Below are positions 17,056 to 24,445 of a DNA stretch of 46,509 nucleotides, one piece after another. The notes under the pieces are model-generated. The model was given only the letters and a program-made list of their open reading frames with translations. It was not told the origin of the DNA and did no database searches. The position numbers were made by a program, and so were the translations under genes. This DNA is from Planomicrobium soli (lineage in GTDB: Bacteria > Bacillota > Bacilli > Bacillales_A > Planococcaceae), in assembly GCF_003014655.1 (NCBI RefSeq), contig NZ_PYAT01000019.1:1-46509 (forward strand), read 5' to 3'. Every line of letters begins with the position of its first letter. Positions within the stretch are counted from its first letter, which is position 1.

Positions 17056-18423
17056 TCATCCCTCCTCATTCGATTTTACCGCCTCGACATTAAAATCCGA
17101 TGAGAAGATAATCGAAACTGTCGTGCCCAGCTGCTCTACGCTTTCAATTGTCAGTTCGGCTCCAAGGCGGTCAGCTAATTGCTTTGCCAATGACAAACCC
17201 AATCCAAAACCGCCAGTTTCACGACTACGCGCTTTGTCGACCCGATAAAAACGGTCAAAAACATAAGGAAGCGACTTTTTCGGAATGCCGATGCCACGAT
17301 CGCGGATTTGGATAACTAACACTTCTTTGTTTTCAACTGCCACTTCTATTTTGTCTGAGCTGTATTTGACCGCATTATCAAGCAAGATATACAAAAGCTG
17401 TTTGAACTTCGCCACATCGGTTTGAATCGGGATGTGAGGTTCGGTTGCTATCAACTCAAATTCCCGATGATAAGAAGTTTTCATTGCCATAGTGGTTTGT
17501 CTTAACAGTTCAATCAAATCAGCTTCTGTTATTTCCAGTTGAGCTTCACTGCGCCGCGCGATGTGAAGCAATTGCTCGATCAAAGTCTTCATGCGGTCAG
17601 TTTCCGCACGGATGGCAGTTGTGCTTTCTTTTGCAATTTTTTCATCGTGAAACCCCTGGCGCTGCAATAACTTCGCATAGCTTCCGATGACGGTTAACGG
17701 CGTTCTAAGTTCATGGGAAGCATTAGAGACGAAGTCTTCCTGCTTTCGGTAGTTTTCTTCCAGCAACTCTATCATTTCATTGAATGTCCTGCCCATTTGC
17801 CCTACTTCATCATCCGTTTCTTTTTCTATTGGCAATTTCTCGAATTGTCCATTGTTTTGGATGCGAGTCATCGTCTTGGTTAAATCAGCAATCGGTTTTG
17901 TTACAATTCTGCCCAATACGGCATTAGACAAAGCAATCGGTATCATCGCCAGTAAAGTAACTGTAACCAATACGAGCCTAAGCGTTTGCAGATTATTGCT
18001 GATGTCCCGCAATTCTTGTGCAACAATAAGCACCGCTATTTCGCCGTCAGTCCATATGACAGGCACTTTGACATACGCAAACAATTTGCCATCCACTCGA
18101 AGGGTCCCGGAATTCTCTTCCACTTCGGCAGGGAACTGGCTCGTCGCTTGCGGATCACGTATTTCGCGAATCAACTCTACATTGCCGTTGACCACTTTAA
18201 TCAAGCCATTTGGCGGCACATAGGCGCGCAAGACCAGACTTGGATCTTCCATAGGATCGGTGTTAAAGGCAGTGACGATGGTTTCAGCTTCCGTCTCCAG
18301 CTGGTTGACTTCCGTTGAAAGGGCCAGCCGGCTGAATGTGAAATAAATAACTGTCATCAAAACAAGTAAAATGATCAGCATTAAGAGTGTTGACCCTAAA
18401 TGAATTTTATTTTTCAATTTCAT
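17056..18423 (-). CDS. HAMP-domain sensor histidine kinase (YkoH-like)
   Basis: This is a classical two-TM membrane histidine kinase, 455 aa. TM1 is at residues about 8-30. An extracellular sensor of about 120 residues follows, then TM2 at about 150-170. HAMP is at about 172-225 (VTKPIADLTKTM). HisKA has SHELRTPLTVIGSYAKLL (acceptor His237). HATPase has the N box LLDNAVKYS, RDRGIGIP and the G box GGFGLGLSLAK. Its start lies within the response regulator gene (17-nt overlap), with AAGGAG 7 bases upstream, so the two are translationally linked. It is second in an operon: regulator, kinase, PepSY. The stimulus is unknown; cell-envelope or cation stress is a guess from the PepSY partners. Confidence 0.94.
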   Translation of the reverse strand: MKLKNKIHLGSTLLMLIILLVLMTVIYFTFSRLALSTEVNQLETEAETIVTAFNTDPMEDPSLVLRAYVPPNGLIKVVNGNVELIREIRDPQATSQFPAEVEENSGTLRVDGKLFAYVKVPVIWTDGEIAVLIVAQELRDISNNLQTLRLVLVTVTLLAMIPIALSNAVLGRIVTKPIADLTKTMTRIQNNGQFEKLPIEKETDDEVGQMGRTFNEMIELLEENYRKQEDFVSNASHELRTPLTVIGSYAKLLQRQGFHDEKIAKESTTAIRAETDRMKTLIEQLLHIARRSEAQLEITEADLIELLRQTTMAMKTSYHREFELIATEPHIPIQTDVAKFKQLLYILLDNAVKYSSDKIEVAVENKEVLVIQIRDRGIGIPKKSLPYVFDRFYRVDKARSRETGGFGLGLSLAKQLADRLGAELTIESVEQLGTTVSIIFSSDFNVEAVKSNEEG

Positions 18424-19105
18424 TTGGATGCTCCTTCAGCACATAGCCGATTCCACGGACAGTTTGAATATAGGTGGAAATTTCTCCTGCATCGATTTTT
18501 TTCCGTAAATAGCGAATATACACATCAATCACATTAGTGTCGCCGTAATAATCATAGCCCCAGACTGCGTTCAGTACTTGTTCCCGGCTTAGCACTTGCT
18601 GTGGATGCTGCATCAGGTACAGCAGCAGATCGAATTCTCTGGGAGTCAGCTCGATAGTGCGCCCGTTTCTTGATACAGCCCGTGTACTTTCGTTCAGTTC
18701 CAGCTCTTCGAAACGGTGTCTATCAGGATTGCCGGTGCCATTGGTCAGGCGCAGACAAGCACGGATCCGAGCTAATAGCTCCTCTATCTCAAATGGCTTT
18801 GTGACATAATCATTCGCGCCTAAATCCAGTCCGGCCACTTTATCTTTGACGTCGCTTTTTGCCGTCAGCAAAATAACCGGAATGCCGGAATTTGACGAAC
18901 GGATGCGTTTCAATACATCCAGCCCGTGAATTTCCGGCAGCATCAAATCAAGCAGCACCAAATCCCAATCATTTTCCCGGAACTGGATCAGCCCTTCCGC
19001 TCCCGAATAAGCCACTCCCGTTTTGTATCCTTCGTATGTAAGTTCAAGCTCCAAAACGCGGGCAATACTTTTTTCATCTTCCACGATAAGTATGCGCTCT
19101 GCCAT
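18407..19105 (-). CDS. OmpR/PhoB-family response regulator (YkoG-like)
   Basis: This is a cytoplasmic response regulator of 232 aa. The receiver domain (1-120) has the acidic pair near residue 9-10 (IVEDEKS), phospho-acceptor Asp53 in LVLLDLMLP, and Lys in VTKPFEIEELLARI. A C-terminal winged helix follows (about 130-230), with LTPREFDLLLYLMQHPQQVLSR and the recognition region YYGDTNVIDVYIRYLRKKID. It should bind direct repeats, and such repeats occur upstream of the distal PepSY gene at 16303-16332. The ATG at 19105 has AGAGGTG six bases upstream; a TTG at 19123 overlaps that site. The gene begins 62 bp after the ALDH stop and its terminator. Confidence 0.95.
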   Translation of the reverse strand: MAERILIVEDEKSIARVLELELTYEGYKTGVAYSGAEGLIQFRENDWDLVLLDLMLPEIHGLDVLKRIRSSNSGIPVILLTAKSDVKDKVAGLDLGANDYVTKPFEIEELLARIRACLRLTNGTGNPDRHRFEELELNESTRAVSRNGRTIELTPREFDLLLYLMQHPQQVLSREQVLNAVWGYDYYGDTNVIDVYIRYLRKKIDAGEISTYIQTVRGIGYVLKEHPNEIEK

Positions 19106-19144
19106 TCCAATCACCTCTTGCAATTATCATAGCAGGATTAAAAA

Positions 19145-19169
19145 GAAAAAAGCGACCCGAGGGCCGCTT
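19145..19169 (-). terminator. intrinsic terminator of the oxidoreductase-ALDH operon
   Basis: Stem AAGCGGCC/GGTCGCTT (one G-U pair) is followed on the minus strand by a T run. The ALDH stop codon is at the stem base. Confidence 0.7.
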
Positions 19170-20556
19170 ATTTCATTACTGTTTTTACAAGTTTTACTCT
19201 TTTCTTATAAGGTGGGTATAAGATATCTGTCGAGAACTTCGTCGACTTTTTCAAAATGGATTTGCCATGTGTGAATGTTTCAAAACTCGCTTTTCCGTGA
19301 TACGAATTGACACCGGAAGAACCGACGCCGCCAAACGGCAAGTAGGAGCTCCCCACGTGTGAAACCGTATCGTTGATACAGCCGCCGCCAAACGGCAATT
19401 TGTCTAAGAAAAATTGGATAGCGCGTTCATTTTCAGAAAACAGGTAAGCTGAGAGCGGCTTTGGCAATTTTCGTATTTGGCCTAATAACAACGGGAGATC
19501 CGAATACGCCATAACAGGCAAAATAGGACCAAACAATTCGTCTTCCATCGAAGGGCTATTCCATTCAACTTCATCCAAGATGGTCGGCTCGATATACCTT
19601 TCTTCCCGGTCCAGTTTTCCACCGTAAATAATATGGTCAGATTCTTTTCGAAGTACGTCAACCAGCCGGTCAAAATGGCGGTCATTGACAATCCGACCAT
19701 AATCGGGGCTTTTTTGGGCATCTTGCCCGTAAAAGCTCACAATTGTTTTCTGAAGTTTTTTCATGAATTCTTCTTTCACCGATTCATGAACGCAAACATA
19801 GTCTGGTGCCACACAAGTCTGGCCGGTATTCAACAATTTGCCCCAAGCAATCCGTTTAGCCGCTAAGTCCAGATTAGCCGTTTGATCGACAATGGCCGGG
19901 CTTTTGCCTCCAAGCTCCAGTGTAATCGGCGTCAATTTTTCAGCAGCCGCCTTCATGATAACTTTTCCGACGTTAACACTTCCAGTGAAGAAAATGTAGT
20001 CGAAAGACGCATGAATCAAGGCCGTCACTTCTTCTCTTTCGCCTTCAACCACCCGAATATAATAAGGAGGGAACGCTTCTTCAATAATGTTTCGGATAAC
20101 AGCTGCAACATTCGGGGTCGATTCCGATGGTTTAACGACAGCACAATTGCCTCCGATTATCGCCCCAATAAGCGGCTCCATGATCAATTGAAAAGGGTAA
20201 TTGAATGGCCCGATGATTAAAACAGAGCCATACGGATCCCTTACAATAAAGCTCTTAGCCGGCTGAAAATGAAGAGGTGTCTTCACTTTTTCCGGTTCCA
20301 TCCATTCTTTGATGTTCTTTGCCATATTGCTGATGCTGTCGAGCACAAAGCCAACTTCAGTTGTATAAGCTTCAAATTCACCTTTGCCCAAGTCCTTCTT
20401 CAGAGCCTCCATCACTCCATCCTGATGTGCGACAATGGCTTCTTTTAGCCGATTCAACTGATCGATCCGGAAATCCGCCGATTTTGTCGCACCGGTGTAA
20501 AAATAATCGTGTTGTTCCTCAATCATCCGTTCAACGTCAACTGCTGTAAAATTCAT
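19168..20556 (-). CDS. NAD(P)-dependent aldehyde dehydrogenase (YwdH-like)
   Basis: This cytosolic enzyme oxidises aldehydes to carboxylates. It is 462 aa, the short class-3-like form that lacks the N-terminal extension of the roughly 490-aa enzymes. Motifs: GPFNYPFQLIMEPLIGA (cofactor binding), FTGSVNVGKVIMKAAA, catalytic-Glu motif LELGGKSP (about residue 210), and the catalytic Cys in NTGQTCVAPDYV (about residue 245). The C-terminal stretch FGGVGSSGVNSYHGKASFETF is typical of fatty-aldehyde and YwdH-type members. The ATG at 20556 follows GAGGAGGGG. It is second in an operon behind the Gfo/Idh/MocA gene (16-bp gap). The physiological aldehyde is unknown; detoxification or lipid aldehyde oxidation is plausible. 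Confidence 0.93.
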   Translation of the reverse strand: MNFTAVDVERMIEEQHDYFYTGATKSADFRIDQLNRLKEAIVAHQDGVMEALKKDLGKGEFEAYTTEVGFVLDSISNMAKNIKEWMEPEKVKTPLHFQPAKSFIVRDPYGSVLIIGPFNYPFQLIMEPLIGAIIGGNCAVVKPSESTPNVAAVIRNIIEEAFPPYYIRVVEGEREEVTALIHASFDYIFFTGSVNVGKVIMKAAAEKLTPITLELGGKSPAIVDQTANLDLAAKRIAWGKLLNTGQTCVAPDYVCVHESVKEEFMKKLQKTIVSFYGQDAQKSPDYGRIVNDRHFDRLVDVLRKESDHIIYGGKLDREERYIEPTILDEVEWNSPSMEDELFGPILPVMAYSDLPLLLGQIRKLPKPLSAYLFSENERAIQFFLDKLPFGGGCINDTVSHVGSSYLPFGGVGSSGVNSYHGKASFETFTHGKSILKKSTKFSTDILYPPYKKRVKLVKTVMK

Positions 20557-20572
20557 TTTTCCCCTCCTCATG

Positions 20573-21508
20573 TTATTTTAGGTTTTCAGTCAGTAAAAAA
20601 TCGATATAGCGCTGAATGACCAGCCCTTCTTCAAAAGGAACAAGCAAAGCAGAATGCTTCTTCATTTCTTCAAACAAAGAAGGTACCGGCTTCAGGTCTG
20701 TAAGCTGCTTACGTTCTTCGTATTTTTCAGAGACATACAAGGTCGACCAATTTTCCAGCGTCAACACGCCTTCTTCCCCGTATACTTTAAACTCCAACAA
20801 TTCTTTTTGGCCGATGCCGCTTAAGCCTGTAAGCAAAACCGGAATTTCTTGCTGCAAAGCAATCGCCTGGGCGATCACGCCTGTTTCACATAAGTCTTTC
20901 TGCTCCGGATACGTGATCTGGTGCGACTGGATTTTGAGCTCACCGAACAAGCGATGGATCAACTGCAGATAATGCGGAAACACCTCACGGACAAAACCGC
21001 CTTGGCTTCTTGAAGCTATCCAAGGATTTTGCTGCCAGGCACGTGGCCAATCCGGGAAAAATGTCTGCAATTCCACACGCACAATTTTTCCGATGCTGCC
21101 ACTGCGGATTCGCCTGGCCATTTCACGGACAGCCGGACTGTACATGAGCGGAAAATGCATCGCAGTCTGAACGCGTGAATCCATCGCCGCTTTCACCATC
21201 GCTTCCCCGTCTTCGGCATTGTGGGCAAGCGGCTTTTCGCTTAAGACATGGATGCCTGCACTTGCCGCGAGCCGAGCAATAGACGCATGAGAAGACGGCG
21301 GCGTGCCGATGTACAGCCAATCGATTTGTGAATGCAATACTTCCTCTAATGTTGCAGCGATTGGAACCCCATAAGTTTCGTGGAGTGTTTTCAAGCGTTC
21401 TTGCTGTTCATCGTAAACCGCCAGAACTTCTACCCCGTTTTCCTGTTGGATCTGTTTGATGATCCGTTCCCCTACAATTCCTGCTCCGATGATGCCGATT
21501 GATAGCAT
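20573..21508 (-). CDS. Gfo/Idh/MocA-family oxidoreductase
   Basis: This is an NAD(P)-dependent oxidoreductase of 311 aa in the glucose-fructose oxidoreductase/inositol dehydrogenase/rhizopine family. The N-terminal Rossmann fold is GIIGAGIVGERIIKQI. The family EKPLAHNAEDGEAM motif (catalytic Lys) is near residue 93. The central helix HFPLMYSPAVREMARRI follows, then an alpha/beta C-terminal domain. Its substrate cannot be told from sequence; such enzymes act on sugars, polyols or biliverdin-like molecules. AGAGGG precedes the ATG. It is the first gene of the two-gene operon with the aldehyde dehydrogenase. Confidence 0.9.
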   Translation of the reverse strand: MLSIGIIGAGIVGERIIKQIQQENGVEVLAVYDEQQERLKTLHETYGVPIAATLEEVLHSQIDWLYIGTPPSSHASIARLAASAGIHVLSEKPLAHNAEDGEAMVKAAMDSRVQTAMHFPLMYSPAVREMARRIRSGSIGKIVRVELQTFFPDWPRAWQQNPWIASRSQGGFVREVFPHYLQLIHRLFGELKIQSHQITYPEQKDLCETGVIAQAIALQQEIPVLLTGLSGIGQKELLEFKVYGEEGVLTLENWSTLYVSEKYEERKQLTDLKPVPSLFEEMKKHSALLVPFEEGLVIQRYIDFLLTENLK

Positions 21509-21556
21509 GAAATCCCTCTTCCCATTGTGGCCTGACGGCTCAAATTACGTTTCTCT

Positions 21557-21583
21557 GTTTAATAGTGTAACCTTTTGGGGTAT
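21557..21583 (+). promoter_or_regulatory. sigma-B-type promoter
   Basis: GTTTAA (21557-21562) and GGGTAT (21578-21583) are separated by 15 bp. Both hexamers match the Bacillus sigma-B consensus exactly, and the predicted start is about 40 nt before the small ORF. The spacing is at the upper end of the usual 12-15 range. Confidence 0.6.
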
Positions 21584-21629
21584 AGAATAGTCAAACAATT
21601 AAGATCGAAAATTTGAGGAGGAATGCAGA

Positions 21630-21773
21630 ATGAACAATCAACCAAACTGGTGGGAACCTATTTTCTCAGGAGAACTTGAAATTGGGTTGAACAAAGAAAA
21701 ATTAGAAGACATCGAACAAGAAACTTTTCTATATTTTAGCGAAGCCCATTTCGATATGGAGTCAAACGCTTAA
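21630..21773 (+). CDS. 47-aa hypothetical protein, probable general-stress gene
   Basis: This is a short ORF encoding an acidic protein of 47 residues. It begins MNNQPNWWEPIFSG and continues with a Leu/Glu/Lys-rich middle and an aromatic segment TFLYFSEAHFD. There is no signal peptide, Cys or transmembrane helix. A strong ribosome site (GAGGAGG, 21615-21621) lies 8 bases before the ATG. A sigma-B-like promoter lies at 21557-21583, and a strong terminator follows 40 bp after the stop. So it has the full set of signals of a real monocistronic gene. I do not recognise the family. Co-expression with the general stress regulon is inferred from the promoter only. Confidence 0.7.
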   Translation: MNNQPNWWEPIFSGELEIGLNKEKLEDIEQETFLYFSEAHFDMESNA

Positions 21774-21812
21774 TTGAGCGCGCTATTCATTTTTAATTGC
21801 ATAGATACATAA

Positions 21813-21850
21813 AAAACGCCTTTTCACTTATCCAAGGAAAAAGGCGTTTT
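21813..21850. terminator. bidirectional terminator between the 47-aa gene and the DNA glycosylase
   Basis: Stem AAAACGCCTTTT/AAAAGGCGTTTT with a 12-nt loop, T/A-flanked, serves two convergent genes. Confidence 0.85.
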
Positions 21851-21859
21851 GTAATATTC

Positions 21860-22696
21860 TTATTCCAAACTTCGCCATAAATACAAAGCGGCATATGATA
21901 AATACGGGGACCAGTCAGGCAAATGCCTTAGAATTTCCTCCGCTTTTGGTTTCTCTTGCCGATGCCACTGGATTTTCAGTGCATTTTGAAGACCGATGTC
22001 CGCCAATGGAAATAAATTCGGCCTGCCTAAACCAAATAATAAAAAGTTCTGTGCAGTCCATGGACCGACACCCCGGTACGAGGTCAGTTCCGCAACAATC
22101 TCTTCATCTGCTTTCGCTTCCATTCCATCAATGTCCAGATTTCCAGAAGCGATAGCTTTAGACAGCCCGATAACATATTCCGCTTTTCTCGTACTGAATT
22201 GCAGTTCCCGCAGCTCTTCCACATCCAAATTACCCACAGTTTCCGGTTTCGGATAAAACCATACACCATCCCTTTCTTCTCCATAAAGTTGGACAAACCG
22301 GCTGGTTAACGTATGTGCAAACGACAAATTCAACTGCTGGTGGATGATGCTCTTCATCAAGCAACCGTATAAGGAAAACTCGCGGACGAGCGGTGTGCCC
22401 CTGTGCTCTTCGAAAAGCTCGGCCAGATCCGTTCTTTTAAAGTGCTCATCGACCGGCTCCAAAGATCGATGGAAATGGAAAAGTTCCTGAATTCTTTTTT
22501 CCTGATTTTCTTTCGCCCCTTCGATGGAAAAAACTGGATTTTCAGTTGTGCCTAAGGCTTGGACTGTAACGCTATTTCCTTCACGCATCGGCACTTTCAC
22601 ACTTTTTTCAGACAAGTTCACAGCGTGCAGCGGATCTAACGACAATCGATCCAGTGCACGGTCAAAATCATACATAAACGGCAATGAAATGCGCAT
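21860..22696 (-). CDS. DNA-3-methyladenine glycosylase II family (AlkA/YfjP-like)
   Basis: This base-excision repair enzyme removes alkylated purines. It is about 278 aa with an AlkA-type N-terminal beta domain and the HhH-GPD fold. The helix-hairpin-helix is LTSYRGVGPWTAQNFLLFG (about 200-218), followed by FPLADIGLQ with the catalytic Asp (about residue 227). No C-terminal FeS cluster is seen. The ATG at 22696 follows a G-rich ribosome site (AAGGGGGG); the open frame extends upstream across a promoter and LexA-like box. It diverges from the lipoprotein nuclease with 96 bp between. The shared region holds a 13/14 match to the Bacillus LexA box, suggesting SOS-linked expression. Confidence 0.9.
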   Translation of the reverse strand: MRISLPFMYDFDRALDRLSLDPLHAVNLSEKSVKVPMREGNSVTVQALGTTENPVFSIEGAKENQEKRIQELFHFHRSLEPVDEHFKRTDLAELFEEHRGTPLVREFSLYGCLMKSIIHQQLNLSFAHTLTSRFVQLYGEERDGVWFYPKPETVGNLDVEELRELQFSTRKAEYVIGLSKAIASGNLDIDGMEAKADEEIVAELTSYRGVGPWTAQNFLLFGLGRPNLFPLADIGLQNALKIQWHRQEKPKAEEILRHLPDWSPYLSYAALYLWRSLE

Positions 22697-22724
22697 ACAC
22701 TTCCCCCCTTCCTTCCACCGTAGC

Positions 22725-22738
22725 CGAACGTGCATTCG
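22725..22738. promoter_or_regulatory. LexA (DinR)-like SOS box
   Basis: CGAACGTGCATTCG matches the B. subtilis LexA consensus CGAACRNRYGTTYG at 13 of 14 positions. It lies between two divergent genes, immediately upstream of the nuclease -35. It may also fall between the weak -35 (TTGCAA) and -10 (TACGGT) of the glycosylase on the minus strand. Confidence 0.5.
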
Positions 22739-22739
22739 A

Positions 22740-22768
22740 TTGCAAGCAGCACTTCAACAAAATATAAT
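22740..22768 (+). promoter_or_regulatory. sigma-A promoter of the nuclease operon
   Basis: TTGCAA and a perfect TATAAT are separated by 17 bp, ending 25 nt before the nuclease ATG. Confidence 0.65.
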
Positions 22769-22792
22769 GGACACAGAAAGCAGGGATGTGGA

Positions 22793-23506
22793 ATGAAACA
22801 AGCTATCTTAGTGCTCTGCCTTTTGCTGTTGTCTGGCTGCGGATTGTTCGAATCCACAGACACCGGCGGGACAACAGACCAAATTGATGTAGAAGTGACC
22901 TCTGTTATCGACGGAGACACAATCAAAATCATGTATGAAGGAAAAGAGGAAACCGTACGCTATTTGCTGATTGATACTCCAGAAACCAATCATCCATCGC
23001 TTGGAGAGCAGCCACTCGGCAAAGAAGCGACAAAAGAAAACAAGCGCATCATCGATTCGGGTGATGTCTCGATCGAATTTGATGTGGGCGGCCGCTTTGA
23101 CGATTATGGCAGGTTGCTTGCATACATTTATGTCGACGGAGAAAGTGTGCAAGAACAATTGCTTCAATCCGGCCATGCACGTGTCGCATACGTATACCCA
23201 CCAAATACCCGGTATGTCGACGAATTTGAAAAAGCGGAAAAAAAAGCGCGTGACGCCAGAACCGGAATATGGGAATTCGAAAATTACTCGACCAATCGAG
23301 GGTTTAATAAGGATGCATATGGAACATCAAATGCTTCGAAAGAAAAAGACAGCGGGAAATGTGACATTAAAGGCAATATTAACCGGAACGGAAACAAAAT
23401 TTATCATATGCCGGGAAGCGGCTCTTATGAACAAACCAATCCGGAAAAGTGGTTTTGTTCTGAAGAAGAAGCGCTCGCTGCCGGATTTAGAAGTGCTGGC
23501 CAGTAA
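22793..23506 (+). CDS. thermonuclease (SNase) lipoprotein with C-terminal sunset-type domain
   Basis: This is a secreted, membrane-anchored Ca2+-dependent nuclease of 237 aa. The lipoprotein signal is MKQAILVLCLLLLSGC (lipobox LSGC, Cys16). The SNase domain spans about 30-165. Its catalytic residues match staphylococcal nuclease: VIDGDTIKI (Asp), VRYLLIDTPET (Arg, Asp, Glu) and FDDYGRLLAYIYVDG (second Arg). The last 45 residues, with CDIKGNINRNGNKIYHMPG and a later FCSEEEALAAGF, look like the small 'sunset' domain often fused to such nucleases. The ATG at 22793 is chosen because the lipoprotein signal starts there; the ribosome site is weak (GGATGTGGA). A 2H phosphoesterase gene follows after 14 bp. 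A LexA-like box is upstream. Confidence 0.93.
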   Translation: MKQAILVLCLLLLSGCGLFESTDTGGTTDQIDVEVTSVIDGDTIKIMYEGKEETVRYLLIDTPETNHPSLGEQPLGKEATKENKRIIDSGDVSIEFDVGGRFDDYGRLLAYIYVDGESVQEQLLQSGHARVAYVYPPNTRYVDEFEKAEKKARDARTGIWEFENYSTNRGFNKDAYGTSNASKEKDSGKCDIKGNINRNGNKIYHMPGSGSYEQTNPEKWFCSEEEALAAGFRSAGQ

Positions 23507-23520
23507 AGAGGAGGATTTGG

Positions 23521-24042
23521 ATGCAAGTTATCGTGCTGCGTTTTGATTATGCATCGTCCACTAAAGTTGAAACGATGCAAGAGCAAGGAAAGGTGGCAAG
23601 TTTAAAAAATGAAACTTCCTTGCCCCCACATATTACACTGCAAACTTTTTCACAAACCGAACCGTTAGCCTTAAAAAAAGCGGTAGAACCTTGGGCCGAA
23701 CTGATCAAGCAGCTGCCGCTGTCTTTTTCTTCCCTAGGCTTTTTCAAACAACAAGGCACTTTTTATTTGGCGCCAGTCATAACGCATGACTTGGCTGACC
23801 TGCACCGGTCACTGAACTTGGCGACACGGGAGTTTACGGGGCAGAACACATTGTATCTGCAAGACAACTGGGTACCGCATGTTACTGTCATGAACAACGT
23901 TGCAGCGCCGTTTTGGGGTCCATTATTTGCCCGTCTTGCACTCGAATTCGAACCGTTCACAGGAACCGCCACTGCAATTGAGTGCTGGTCGATTATTCAG
24001 GGACGCGCTCAAACAGAGTGGAGCGTATTTCTTTCGGAATAG
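23521..24042 (+). CDS. 2H phosphoesterase / 2'-5' RNA ligase (LigT)-like protein
   Basis: This is a predicted cytosolic 2H-superfamily phosphoesterase of 173 aa. Two HxT motifs are present: PPHITLQTF (about residues 38-46) and VPHVTVMNN (about 118-126). They supply the paired catalytic His-x-Thr dyads of LigT/cyclic phosphodiesterase enzymes, which act on 2'-5' linkages or 2',3'-cyclic phosphates. It is co-transcribed with the nuclease (14-bp gap, AAGAGGAGG before the ATG). A nuclease plus an end-processing enzyme might suggest nucleic-acid scavenging, but the first is exported and the second has no signal peptide. A separate YjcG-type 2H protein is encoded at 31357-31875. Confidence 0.88.
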   Translation: MQVIVLRFDYASSTKVETMQEQGKVASLKNETSLPPHITLQTFSQTEPLALKKAVEPWAELIKQLPLSFSSLGFFKQQGTFYLAPVITHDLADLHRSLNLATREFTGQNTLYLQDNWVPHVTVMNNVAAPFWGPLFARLALEFEPFTGTATAIECWSIIQGRAQTEWSVFLSE

Positions 24043-24160
24043 GAAAGTTGGATATATATTTTGATCCATTCTCTAGCTGCAGGCGGACGCTTTCTTATCA
24101 ATAGTCAAGTGGTTTTCTTCTTTCTTTTCTTAGGGAATGGAAAGAAATTCGGCTTAGACA

Positions 24161-24280
24161 GCGGGGCTTTCCGTTCCGGCGCTCGCTTTCCGCGGGCACG
24201 GGCTCAGCCGCTTCACTCGCTGTGCTCGCTCCAGGGTCTTCGGCTCGTGCTGGTCCCGCAGGAGTCGCCGCCTTTCGCTT
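24161..24280. repeat. GC-rich intergenic repeat element with long imperfect hairpin
   Basis: This 120-bp block is far richer in G+C than its A+T-rich surroundings. It carries phrases I recognise from dispersed intergenic repeats of Bacillaceae/Planococcaceae (minus strand: GGCGGCGACTCCTGCGGGA near one end, CCGCGGAAAGCGAGC at the other). The two ends pair: CTGCGGG with CCCGCGG, then GCACG with CGTGC and AGCC with GGCT, giving a long stem. It carries no convincing gene and lies between the 2H phosphoesterase gene and the tRNA promoter. Confidence 0.6.
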
Positions 24281-24322
24281 TTAATCAGCAATTCAGTCTA
24301 TACTTGCTATTAAAAAATGATG

Positions 24323-24352
24323 TTGACTTTTTTCCAGCACACAATATATAAT
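24323..24352 (+). promoter_or_regulatory. promoter of tRNA-Val
   Basis: TTGACT and TATAAT are separated by 18 bp, about 20 nt upstream of the tRNA 5' end. Confidence 0.7.
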
Positions 24353-24372
24353 AATATTTGTCCTGGAAATGA

Positions 24373-24445
24373 GATTCCTTAGCTCAGCTGGGAGAGCGCT
24401 ACCTTGACAGGGTAGAGGTCGCTGGTTCGAGCCCAGTAGGAATCA
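24373..24445 (+). tRNA. tRNA-Val (anticodon GAC)
   Basis: The complete cloverleaf can be drawn. Acceptor GATTCCT/AGGAATC, D arm GCTC/GAGC, anticodon arm CTACC/GGTAG with loop TTGACAG (anticodon GAC, reads GUC), five-base variable loop, T arm GCTGG/CCAGT with TTCGAGC loop, and discriminator A. CCA is not encoded. It stands alone rather than in a tRNA cluster. A promoter is upstream and a strong terminator directly downstream. Confidence 0.96.

Noticed and set aside
24061..24351. 96-codon plus-strand frame across the GC-rich repeat
   Set aside because: It has a non-ATG start and no ribosome site. Its composition reflects the repeat element and it shows no protein features.
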